From: Hansfordia pulvinata
Lineage: Eukaryota > Ascomycota > Sordariomycetes > Xylariales
Length of the DNA: 64,000 bases
Assembly: GCA_006538405.1 (NCBI GenBank)
Contig: BJKQ01000005.1
Span: 806,001-870,000 of the forward strand
Direction: 5' to 3'
Part shown: in pieces, positions 1-12,016 of the stretch
Layout of the letters: every line of letters starts with the position of its first letter
Position numbering within the stretch: the stretch's first letter is position 1
Program-made: the position numbers and the translations under genes
Notes under the pieces: model-generated
Database searches by the model: none
What the model was told of the DNA's origin: nothing
The model's input: only the letters and a program-made list of their open reading frames with translations

Positions 1-620
1 ATACTTAATTACTTTATAAATTATAAAGAACCGTGTTAAAAACGCTTAATATATTTTAAATATTTAAAATTAATACCGTATAATAAATTAAGATTATTAT
101 AATTAAAAAGTTAAGCTTATATAAAAGCGTAAACGGTTATATTAAAATAAAGTTATAAAAGTAATATCGTTAAGGTCCGGTTAACTTAAATAAAGTTAAA
201 GCTTAAAAAATAATTATTAATAAAAGGAAAAAGTTATATTTTTATTAAATTATTAAGGTTATTAAAGCGTTTATAATAATAATTAAAAATTAAAAAGGAT
301 AATAAAAATAAATAAATTAAATAAAAAGGTAAAAAGTAAAAAAGGTTAAAATAAATTATTAAAGGTTAAAATAAGTCGTTATTACTTAATTAATATTAAA
401 AGGTTAATATTAATTTAAGCGGTATAAAGATATTATCAGTATAAACGCACCGATATAAATATTAAGCTTATATTTATTATAAATATACCCGTGACTTAAT
501 ATTAAAAAGGGTTTAATAATTCTTTAATATTTTAAGTATTTTTCTTATATCTTATATTACTCCCTTTTTTAACCTTTAAAGCCTTCGTATAATACTTAAA
601 TTCTTAACTTCCTTTTTATT
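1..620 (+). repeat. Inverted repeat arm A (truncated by window edge)
   Basis: The reverse complement of this segment aligns with 7,240-7,858. For example, bases 121-240 match 7,619-7,738 almost base for base, and 421-540 match 7,321-7,440. Similarity fades beyond about 620-760. Differences are mostly transitions, as expected of two RIPed copies of one element in opposite orientation. The element starts before the window, so its left part is missing here but probably present at 7,859-8,990 next to the other arm. Confidence 0.85.
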
Positions 621-2519
621 ATTATAAAGTTAATATTAATTATATTTACTTAAGCTAAATCTTAAAAGAATAACTATATTATATTAAGTATTTCTTATAC
701 CTTATTAAAAGCGGCTTATTTTAATATAAGCTTTTACTTTTATTATAAAATAGCCTTACCTTTTTAAAATTTAATTAAACCTTTTATAAAAACGGTTAAA
801 GTTTATAAGATTATATTAAATAATAACGATATTACCTTTCTTTAAAACACCTTAAAAAAACCTTTAAAAAAAGATATCCTTTTTATCTTATTTTACACTT
901 TTAAAATCTAGCTTATTAAGTTAAGTATCGATTATTACGCTTTATTAATTATTTAACCTTAATAAGGCTATTAATATTATATAAAATAAAAGGAAAAAGT
1001 ATTTAATTCACTTAATAACCGAAAAAGTCTTTTACTTAAAAAGTTAACTTTTATTTTTAATAAATTTACGGTTATTATACCGTATTTAACGGTATTATTA
1101 AAAAGATTATTATATAATTTATATATATAACCTTTATTTAAAGTATTAACTTTATTATTAATAAATCTTTTTTAACTTAATAAAACCTTATTTAAAATAT
1201 TATAAACCGCTTTTATAATAATTTATTATAATATAAGCTTAAAATTTAAGATTACACTTTTACTTTTTTAAATAAAATTATAATTATAAAAAGCGGCTGT
1301 TTATACCTTTACTTATATATTAACTTTAAACTTATTTCCTTAATAAAGTTAATTAAAGGTTATTATAAAAAGTAAAAGGACTTAATATATTTAAATCTTA
1401 TTTTTATCGTTTAAAAGACCTTAAAGAAAATAAGGCTTAAGAAATTAAAAAAAGAAATAAGAAATAAGTATAAAGATCTTTAACCTTAATATTAAATCCT
1501 TTTAACCTTAATATCGCTTTTAAGTCTTTTACGGATTTCCTTTTCCTTTAATTATCTTCCTTTTTTACACTTATTATTTAATCGAAACCGGAAGTTTTAC
1601 GAAAAATAAAAATAGTCTTTTATTAAGTTATTATCCTTAATAAAAATAAGCCTTTTATTAAATTATTAATTATAAAAACCGAGAACCTTATTAAAGATCT
1701 TAAAATTATAAACACTTTAAAGGAGGAATTATTATTAAATTAATTAAACGGTACCTTTATTAAGAATAACGATTATTTTTTATTAATTAACGAATTATTT
1801 ATTATTTAAATCGAATCTTTATCCCTTTTACTTAATTATTTAAGTATAATATTAAATCCTTAAGCTTAATCGTTAAATGTTAATATTATTAATTATAAAG
1901 ATATAATTAATAATAAATCATAATTATATAATTTATCCCTTATTAAAAACGCTCTTTTTATTTTATAAAATTTAAAAACTTATAAAGAAAAACTAAAGAT
2001 ATTAACTTAAGATATTAAACCTTTAATTAAATTAATAAGGAGTTAAGGAAAACGGAAACGTGTAATTTAAGTTAAGATTTTAAGTTAATATAAACGGAGT
2101 TTACACTTTAAAAAGTGCTTTTTTATAAAGAATATTTTAAAATAAAAAACTTAATATTTAAGTTATAATATATTATTTAATATAATATAAATAATAAAGT
2201 TATACTTAATATAAATAAGGCTTAAAATAATATATATAAGTAAATTATTAATATAAAAGGGTTTATCCTTTTATATTACTTAATTATAATTATTTTATTT
2301 ATATAAAAAAAGAGGGTTATTATACTTTTTATAAAGTATAAATAATTAATTATAATCCTTAACACTTTATATTAAGGTTAAGACTTTACTTTTTAATAAC
2401 CGGTAAATCGTAAGATTTTACCTTTTTATAATTATTAAATCGTAAGTAAAAAATAATACTTAAATCGTATTATTAATTATAAGTGTATTATTATATATAT
2501 TATAATATTAATTTAAACT

Positions 2520-2860
2520 TTTATTTAATATAATATTTATTAAATACACTTTAATTATAATTATTAATTATATTCTTATATACGCGATTATTATATGTTT
2601 AATTATATAAGTTAAAATTAAACTTATTTTAGCTTAATTTATTAGCCTTAACGGCTGTAAGCAATGCTTATAAGTATTAAGTTAACCGCCTTTACAGCTT
2701 AACTTATATATTAATTAAGCCTTTTATACGGCTTTATAAATAATATATTATAATAAAATAAGTAATATTAATATTATCACGTATTACATATATATCCACC
2801 TTTTATAAACGTTATACTTTATATAGCTTAATTAATAATTCCTTTAAAGGTCCGATTAAT
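2520..2860 (+). repeat. Direct repeat copy 1 (~340 bp, LTR-like)
   Basis: This copy aligns with 3,445-3,784 over its full length and both end in the same CTTTTAAAGG-like/TCCGATTAAT block. It keeps more G and C than copy 2, so it is the less mutated. The pair could be LTRs of a small nonautonomous element, two solo LTRs, or a tandem segment; no target-site duplication can be read in such degenerate DNA. Confidence 0.75.
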
Positions 2861-3444
2861 TATATCCTTAATATAATATATATATAATTAAAGCTTATTT
2901 AATAATTTTATATAAACCTTTATATATTAAATAATTAAATTTTTATAAACTTTAAATAAGAATAAGTGTATTATTTAATATATAACCTTTAAAATTATAA
3001 TTTATAAAATACTTACTTATAATATAACTTTATATATTATATATTTTATAAACTTAATTATTAAATTAAGAAAAAAACTTAAATTAATATAAATAAAGGT
3101 TTAATATATTTTAAAATAATATATAATATATATATATATATAAAATATAATAATTATAAGATTATATTTATTTAATATAATATTTTTAAATAATATTATA
3201 TTTATAATATATAAAATTATATTATAAATTAATTATATAAATATAATATTTTTTAAAAAAATTTTATAATATTATAATTAAATAAAAAAAACGTATATAA
3301 TAATAATAAAATAAAGTAATATAAAATTAATTATATATATATTAATTTAAATATAAAGTAAAGTAAGAAAGTAATATTATTATTAAAATAATAATAAATA
3401 AAATAATATTTATAAAATAAAATATATATAAATAAAAAATTATT

Positions 3445-3784
3445 TAAATAATTATAATAAATATTAAATATATTTAAATTATAATTATTAATTATACTTT
3501 TATACACGTGTTTATTTTACGCTTAATTATATAAGTTAAAATAAAGCTTATTTTAATTTAATTTATTAATTTAATAATTATAAATAATACTAATAAGTAA
3601 TAAATTAATCGCCTTTATAGCTTAACATATATATTAATTAAGCCTTATATACGGTTTTATAAATAATATATTATAATAAGAATAAGTAATATTAATATTA
3701 TTATATATTACGTATATATTTACCTTTTATAAACGTTATACTTTATATAATATAATTAATAATTCTTTTAAAGGTCCGATTAAT
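3445..3784 (+). repeat. Direct repeat copy 2 (~340 bp, LTR-like)
   Basis: Second copy of the repeat at 2,520-2,860, separated from it by about 580 bp of AT-rich DNA. Positions that are G or C in copy 1 are commonly A or T here, so this copy has suffered more C-to-T changes on both strands. Confidence 0.75.
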
Positions 3785-6700
3785 AATAAAAATATAATTT
3801 TAATAAAAGTTTTAATAAAAGATATAAAAAGTAAATTTTATATATTTAATTATTTATTATTTTAATAAATAATTTAAATATATATAAAACTACTTTTTAT
3901 TAATTACTTATTATTTATATAATATTTTAATATATTTCTTATTATTTCGTTATTTAAATTCACTTATAAATAAGCTTTTTTTTCTTGAAAATTTGAATTC
4001 TTAAACTTATTTTATATAATAAAATGAAATTTAAATTATAATATTTTTTAAAAAATTATAATTAAAATTTTTATTTATATTAAATTATTAATAAAACTTA
4101 ATTTAAATCTTTTTATTAAAGTTTTAAAAAACTATATATTATTTTTTAATATTAATATTAAATATTATTAAAATAATTTTTAATTAATTATCATTTTTTA
4201 ATAATATTTTTTAATATTAATTTTTTATATTTATTAAAGAAATATTTTTTAATATTATTTAAAATATCTTTTATAAAATAATATCCTTTTATAACTTAAT
4301 TTTCTATATTCTTTAAAAAATAAATTTTTATATTTTTATAAAAATATTTATTTTTTAATATAGATTTTTTAAGTATTACTTTTTAAATATTAATTATTAA
4401 TAATATTAATCTTTATAATATTTTTATATTTTATTTTTAATTATTTATTTTTAAATATTATATTATTTAAAATTAAATCTTAAAAATAATAATTTTTTTA
4501 AATTATATTTTAAAGATTATTTATTTAATATTTTTAAAATCATTTCTTTAAGTTATTTTTTAAAAACCTTTTTTAAGAATATTATTATTATATAAATATA
4601 TTATAAGTATGTATTAAATATAAAATTTAAGTTTAAAAACCTTATATTTATTATATATTTTAATATATTATATATTAAAATAGTTTTATCCTTTTATTTA
4701 TAAACTAATATAAAAATTTTTATTTATAAAATTATTATAATAAATTAAAATCTATATTTAATTTTATTATTTTAATAATATAAAAGTAATTTTAATTATA
4801 TTTTTAATAAATATTATTTTACTTTATATAATAAAATATATAAATATATGTAAATAAAAGTAAATTACAATTAATTTTAATTTTTTTAATTTATTTTTAT
4901 TTAAATAAAATTATATAATTAAATTTATTATTTATATTTTTTATAATATATCTTTAAAAGAATATTCCTTTATTTTAATAATATTAATATTTATTAAAAG
5001 ACTTAAAAATAAAAAAAGGTTTTAATATATTTTATTATTTTAAAAGTATTATATAACTTATAAAGTTTATATAATCTTATATAAAGAAATCTTATATTTA
5101 ATTTATATATAAAATATTAATTTTAATGAAATAAAAAAACATTTTTTTAACTTTTAAAATATTTAATTTTTAATAAATTTTTAAATTATTAAATATTATA
5201 AATTATTTTTGAAATTTTTCTTTAAAAAAAACTATTTTTATTAACTTATAATTATATATATTTATATATAATAAAATAATAAACGTATTAAATTAATTTA
5301 AAGCCTTAAAAAATATATTAAAAACATTTTATAAAATTATATATTAATAATAATTATAATATAAAGCTTATAATTTAAAGTATATAAATTTAATAAAAGT
5401 AATTTTACTTATATAATTCTTATACGAATATATTTAATATTAACATAAAAATAAAAATAAAAATATAAATAATATTTAATAATTATATAAATCGTTTAAA
5501 GATATTTTATCTTCTTATAATAACCCTTTTAAGTAATTTTAATTATTAATAAGCGCGGGGAAAAGTGAAATAATAAGCTCTTTTTTAATAAAAAATAAGA
5601 TCTTAACTTATCTTATAAAAACATGTACTTAATTAACTTTAAGTAAAATACACTTATATTACTTAATTAAAAAGTTAAAGGAGTGAATATAAAAAGTAAT
5701 ATATTATATAATTTTATAACACTTATTAATAAGTATTTGTTTATTAAGACGTTATTTAATTTTATAATTCGTTTTAATTCTTTTAACCGTTTTAAATTAT
5801 ATTAAACTTTATAACTTTAAGCTTAAAAAGGGTTAAGTATAAAGTATAATATTTAAAGCTTATTATAATAAATATACGGCTTATTATATTAAGGCCGAAT
5901 ATAATAAATATTTTATTTTAAATAAAATTAAAAAACTCTTAACGAATTAAAGGCATATAAATAAATAATAATATAATACGGTTTAAAATAAAGTTTAATA
6001 CTTAAAGGCTTTTAACCTTTAATTAATTAAAAAAATCTTAAAGTATAAAATTAATATTAAGCTTAAGTTATTAAAAGAATAAAGAATAAAACTTACTTAT
6101 TAAATAATCGATTTATTATCATTTAACCGTGATTATTAACTTTTAATCCTTTAATTTATAATACTTAAATTATACAAATAAACGAACCGTTAATTTAAAA
6201 AGTCTTAATCTTTATAATTAAGAATTTTATTATTAAAGGTATAAGTTTTAAGTAAAAAAGATTAAGCTTATTAAAAAGGTTTATAATATGGTTAAAAGAA
6301 TAAATTAATAAATAACTTATCTTAATTTATATTTAATAAAAGCTTTCCATTTTTATCACGGTATAAGAATTTTTTTTATTACTTTTATATACCTTAAAAT
6401 AATTAATAATAAGCACCGGTAATAAGTACGGTTTTAACTTCACGATTTAAACGATTAATTAATAATATATATTTAATATATTTAATAATTAATATATATT
6501 ATATAAGTATAAACCGGGTTATATATATAAAATACTTAATATAAAATTAAAGGATAAATCATAAATATATATTAATAACCGCGTAAATTTAAATCTTAAA
6601 ATAACTTAACTTATAATATTTATTTAATAATTAAATATAATTCGGTTTAAAGTAAGTTTAACCGCCTCGCTTATAACGTAAACTTAAAGAGCGTTTATAA

Positions 6701-7239
6701 ATCGAATCCGAATAATAAAAGCGGTAAACCTTTATTATTAAATCTTAAGAAATTTAAAGATTTTAATATTATAAGTATATACGTAATTACTTTTTATTTA
6801 ATTATAAAATAAAATTTAAATCGGTGACGGTATCTTAAAAAATATATAAAGTTATTAACAGTATTCTTCGATTTAATTTAAATTTATTTATTAAAATAAA
6901 CTTAATTATTTTTAATAATTTTAACGCTTTATAAAGATATAAAATACTTTATTTAATTTATAAGGTGTAAAAGCTTTTAATTATTTAAATTAATCTTAAA
7001 ATATTATAATTAAATGCTTTTAAATAAGGCGGTTAAATATTTTATTTATAATTACCGTGCCGCCTTACCTTATTAATAAAGATTATAAATTAAGGTTAAT
7101 TAAGAGATAAAAAGAAAGGAGTTATCTTTAATTTTAAATAAAATAAAAGGAATAATAAAACCGGAATTATATTCCGTGTAAATCCACTTTTTTAACGGAT
7201 TAAAATCGACTTTAAGTTATTTATTTAATATCTTAAATA

Positions 7240-7858
7240 ATAAAGTAAAAGTTAAGAAATTAAATATTATATAAAGGCTTTAAGGGTAAATAAAAAGAGT
7301 AAAGTAAAATATAAAAATAATAATTAAAATATTAAAGAGTTATTAAACCTTTTTTAATATTAAGTCGTAAGTATACTTATAATAAACGTAAGCTTAATAT
7401 TTATATTAACGCGTTTATATTAATAATATCTTTATATTATTTAAGTTAATATTAACCCTTTAATACCGGTTAAGTAATAATAACTTATTTTAACCTTTAA
7501 TAACTTATTTTAACCCTTTTTACCTTTTACCTTTTTATTTAACTTATTTATCTTTATTATCCCTTTTAACTTTTAATCACCGTTATAAGCGCTTTAATAA
7601 CCTTAATAACTTAATAAGAATATGACTTTTTCTTTTTATTAATAATTATCTTTTAAGCTTTAACTTTATTTAAGTTAACCGGACCTTAATAATACCGCTT
7701 TTATAACTTTATTTTAACGTAACCGTTTACGCTTTTATATAAGTTTAACTTTTTAATTATAATAATTTTAATTTATTATATAATATTAATTTTAAATATT
7801 CAAAATATATTAAGCGCTTTTAATACGGTTCTTTATAATTTATAAAGTAATTAAGTAT
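7240..7858 (-). repeat. Inverted repeat arm B
   Basis: Reverse-complement counterpart of 1-620. The best conserved stretch is 7,619-7,858. The unmatched 7,859-8,990 segment that follows is probably the continuation of the same element, whose partner lies left of the window. Confidence 0.85.
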
Positions 7859-8999
7859 TTAATTTTTAACTCTTTTTTTTATTAATACGCTTTATTAATC
7901 GATTTATAATTCTTATTATTAATATCGGCGCTTAAATATTAAGACACTTAATATATTTAACCTTATATTCCTTTTTATAAACGATCGCGTTACGATTTTT
8001 AATCTTACTTTTAATCTCTTATACGGTTTACTTTAATTACTTATTAATAACCTTATAAAGGACCTCTTTTAAGACTTAAGTATTCTTTTTCTTTTTATCC
8101 TTAATAAATTTCTTTTTATTAATAAATTCTTATTATTTATTAAAAACATATATCTTTATAGCTTTATTTATTAAAAGTTCTTTATTTACCGCTTTTATAC
8201 GAGTAATTATAATTATTATTAATATAATAATAATAAGTATAAGCGTTACTTATATATTTCTTTTTAAAAAAAAGCACTTAATAAAGGCTTTTTTAATATT
8301 ATCTTTAATATAAATATTATAATCCTTTTTTATATTAATAAGATTTAAAATAAAAGCTTAATAAATAATAACTTAAGCTTTTTTTTATCGGTTAACCTTT
8401 AAGGTCTTTATATATTATTATCCTTAACTTAATACTTTTTAAAAACGATTATACGTTTAATAACTTATTACCGTTAATTAATAATTATTAATTAAGGCCT
8501 TAAGTATTTATCTTATTTTAATAAATAATATTAATTATAATATTAAATTTTATATTTAAGACTTTAATTAAGATCTTTAAAGTCGGTATTATATATAAGT
8601 TATCCTTTTTAACTTTATTAATAATATAATAAATAAGTAAAGCTTTCTTTTAATAAAGTTATTAAATTACGGTCTTTATTATATAAAATCCTTATTCTTT
8701 TATATATATATTATAAGTCGTTATTAAGGCCGTGATATTAAGTAAAGTTATAATAATCTTAAGTTAATATAAGGGTTTTAAGCGCGATGTTAATTAACCG
8801 AATTAAATACTTAAATAATCTTATAAATCTTAAGACCTTAATAATAAGGAAGTTAAGGCTAAAATAAATAAAGGAAAGCATAAGGATAAAAATAAAAAAG
8901 CTATATTCTTATAATAAAGGTATTAAGAACTTAAAGATAAAGGTAAGAAGTAAAGAATTATAAGGGTGGTTTTAATAATATGTTAAGTAAAGGAATTTT

Positions 9000-10246
9000 T
9001 TATAAGTGCTTAATTAAAAGGGCTAAGTGCAATGGGTTAAGCAGCTGGTTACTAAGGTGTTATTATTAATAGGTACGGCTCTTACCACGCGAGGGGTGGA
9101 TGTAAAGTGAGATTAATGGGTTTTAACATAGTGACGCCTATCGCCCGCCGTAGACTGTGTGGCCTTTATGCAACGGACGTGCCTGCCTGCTTGCCTCCTT
9201 ACATGGTACCTACATATAAGGTACAGATACATGGGCCGCTGCCTTCATGTGCTGTGTGCTTGCCCCTCTGCGTGCCTGCCCGTCCTTTTTGATTGCCTGC
9301 CCGTGCCTAATAACTGTTTGCCTGCCTGTTTGTATCTGCTTGCCTTGGCGGCTTCGTCGACTCACCAACTCGACTCACCAACCCGACTCACCAACCCGAC
9401 TCACCAACCTGACTCACCAACCTGACTCACCAACCCAACCGTCCGTTAGACGAGATACGAAGACAGCGCCAGCGACAGCGACAATGGCAGACCGACATTC
9501 GTCGCCGTCGACCACGGGCCTATTACAATTACGCTGTTATGTTGGCTCGAACATGGGCTGCAATCGGGCAGGTCGTAAAGCCGTCGTGGTTTGCCGGGTT
9601 GTTTCGAAAGCCCAACGTTCGGGATTTCCCAATGGCCTCCGTCTCGTCTTTGTTCTCGTCCAGACAGAAAGACGTGGATCCAGGGCCAGGGAGCAAAGTT
9701 CCCTCTCCGCAAGCACACTTGGATATACCTTCTCAGGGCTTTAGACGCCATGGTGTTTGCCACAGGCCCCAGGGGCCCTCTTTGATACTACCGGGCACGA
9801 CCCGCGGACCCGTAACGATGCAGACGGCTCGATTGCTTCGGGTGGATTGACAAGGGCAGCCCACGTCTGTTCCTGAGACTGGAAACCAAGCCTGACGGCA
9901 CGCGTTGGCAAACTGCCTACCTACATACCATACCTTGCCGTGCGACGCTGACATGAGCTATTTACGAGCAGGACACAGCTCCACTTCGTGAAGCTACAAT
10001 CCCATCATGGCTTGTTTGCTACGATCATGCGAGGCGACGTGAATGACGGTGAAAAAAGCGGCAGGGGAACCTGTACCTGCTTGCCCCGTCCTCTTTGACC
10101 AACCTATCCTACAATCTCCTGCGAACTTTCCTCGGAAGTCGTCTCTCCCCGCTCAATACTTAAGCGCGATCGACCACGGCCTTCCTGGGCTTCCCTGGAT
10201 GAAGCCACATGGTGAGTCCCGAGTTCTCGATTCTCTAACTTTCAAG
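9000..10246. other. Transition zone, no gene seen
   Basis: DNA between the RIP block and the kinase gene. Composition becomes normal, a CTGC/CCTG-rich stretch spans about 9,178-9,345 and a 13-bp minisatellite follows. Short open frames exist in all phases but none shows a recognisable domain or fungal splice pattern. The last few hundred bases should hold the promoter and leader of the kinase gene. Confidence 0.6.
9358..9435. repeat. 13-bp minisatellite, six copies
   Basis: Six tandem copies of a 13-bp unit of the form CGACTCACCAACC, with C/T changes at the first base in the last two copies and C/T at the last base of the first copy. It sits about 350 bp from the edge of the RIP block. Confidence 0.95.
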
Positions 10247-12016
10247 ATGTCCGCCTCAATGAAACATGACCTGATCGCATTGGTCACACGATTCGGCGAC
10301 GAGGGGGGACGCAGCGCAGCCGGAAACGAAACCCACAAGCTGGAGTTCAATAGTGATCTCATAAGGTCTGAAGGGTTCACATTCGGGAGTTCTCCTCGTT
10401 GCTCTATCACTCTACCCAGTTTCCATCTCTGCAGTGAATATCACTGCGCAATCACGTTCGCCCGGAGCGAGCATGACAACCAATACCGACTGGTCTTGCG
10501 AGACCTCAGCCCGACGCACAAGATAAGAGTCCTGTACGAAGGCGACGAGATCCCCGAAGAATCGACTCACCAATGGGTGCTTGCAGTTCGCGACAGTGCA
10601 TACATGCTGCCCAAAGTCATTGTCGAGATGGCCGGGCAGGTCAAGTACGACATTCAGCCCATGTTCAGCGGCATGGACTCAGGGACCTACAACCAGAAGG
10701 TTGAAGACTTCCTGGAACGACAGGGCCAGTGCGAGAGCACCGCTGGTCTCGCCCGACGGGAATTCTCCCCCCTCATCTCGGAAGACGATCGTCTTGTGCC
10801 TCTTTCTGAGGTTGGCAAGGGTGGCTTCGGCGTTGTAAGCCGCGTCGTGCATGTGACCAAAGCCAAGATCTTTGCTTGCAAAACACCTCAGAAGAGCAGC
10901 AATATAGACCATCATATGAACTTGTTGGAAAAGGAAGCTGCAATGCTGAAAGATATTCGACATGTAAGTTTGGCGGCGCGACCTCCATATCGACCCATTC
11001 CCTGTCCCGTGCTCTTGTCCATTCTGCAGGCAGGCTCCGCAACTGACACTTCTATGGCCACCAAGGATCACATTGTCACATTCGCGTTTGTGGAGCGCAG
11101 CTACCAGTGGAACCACTTCGGACTCTTTACGGAATACATTCCACAGGGGGATCTCTGGAAGGTGGCGCAGACGAGCAGCAGCTCTCCTCTGACCGAAGAA
11201 GAGTGTCTGCAGGTCCTGTATCAGTGCAGCTCGGCCCTAGACCATCTGCACACGCAGTGCAAGATCATTCATCGCGATATCAAGCCCCACAACATACTGG
11301 TGGCTCATCGCCTGCCGGAAGGTGGCGGCATCTCCGTCAAGCTATGCGATTTTGGACTGGCTACCAAGGAGTCTGGTAATACTTGCGAGGGTACGCCGGA
11401 ATACCAAGCGCCGGAAATCAAGGCCATCGGTTTGCGCAACGCCAGGTTCCAATACCCAAGCCACCCACCACAGTACAGCTACCCGGTTGACATGTGGTCG
11501 TTGGGACTGGTCCTTTGCGAGCTGGTTTATCCAGGGGCCCTGAAAAAACGGGAGGTAGGCTCGTCTGTGAAGTCCATGGCCTATTGTGAGAAACTCAAAG
11601 ACATGGCCAGGTTCTGTTTGGAGAACGACAACAAGAAGCCTGAGGGGCAAAGGTTTTCGAAAAAGCGTCGAAAGCTTCATGAGATTCTTGGGGAGATTGT
11701 CAAGATGAACAGTCGCATGCGATGGACGGCGAGAGAGTGTCTTGAAGCCTTACGCCCAGAAATCTCTGCGAGCACAGTCGCACGACCCCTGTGGCATCCG
11801 GTAGGTCTCCTTGCCTGTCGCAAGACATGGTGCTCGACAAGACGCTGACCACGCATCGCACAGTCCCCTACGATAACTCCCGCCCAAGACCCGCCCAAGC
11901 GTCAAGGCAGCAGCCCGCTGAGCGCCGCGGAAGGGAGGGACAACAAGCGCCGTGAGCCTGCATGGCCCCGCCCCTCTCTGGAGGAGGAGGGAGGAGAGAA
12001 GCAAACTCTGGGCTGA
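10247..12016 (+). CDS. Serine/threonine protein kinase with FHA-like N-terminus
   Basis: Three exons: 10247-10963, 11066-11800 and 11864-12016, giving about 534 aa. Introns are 10964-11065 (GTAAGT, branch CTGAC) and 11801-11863 (GTAGGT, branch CTGAC). The kinase domain is complete: glycine loop GKGGFG at about 190-195, ATP-binding lysine in ACKTP (~212), HRDIKPHN catalytic loop (~308-315), DFG (~334-336) and APE (~354-356). Residues ~41-105 resemble an FHA phosphopeptide-binding fold (SSPRC..., then SEYHCAI and LRDLS...), though weakly. The tail is short, basic and disordered. FHA-plus-kinase architecture recalls Rad53/Cds1, but the sequence is too divergent to claim orthology. The start was placed at the ATG 10247 because the upstream in-frame stretch looks like leader; an in-frame ATG at 10043 is the alternative. 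The first intron is a multiple of three with no stop. Confidence 0.88.

Larger units (their letters stand above)
1..9000. repeat. AT-rich RIP-mutated repeat block
   Basis: About 9 kb of extremely AT-rich DNA with no credible reading frame on either strand. CA and TG dinucleotides are almost absent while CG, CC and CT are retained, which is what RIP (preferential CpA to TpA mutation of duplicated DNA in ascomycetes) leaves behind. Repeat copies inside the block differ mostly by C/T and G/A transitions. It therefore most likely consists of dead transposable elements, but no transposase or reverse transcriptase motif survives to name the family. Base composition returns to normal over about 100-150 bp around 8,990-9,110. 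The left edge is cut by the window. It may be an interstitial AT-isochore, pericentromeric or subtelomeric; the sequence does not decide. Confidence 0.93.
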
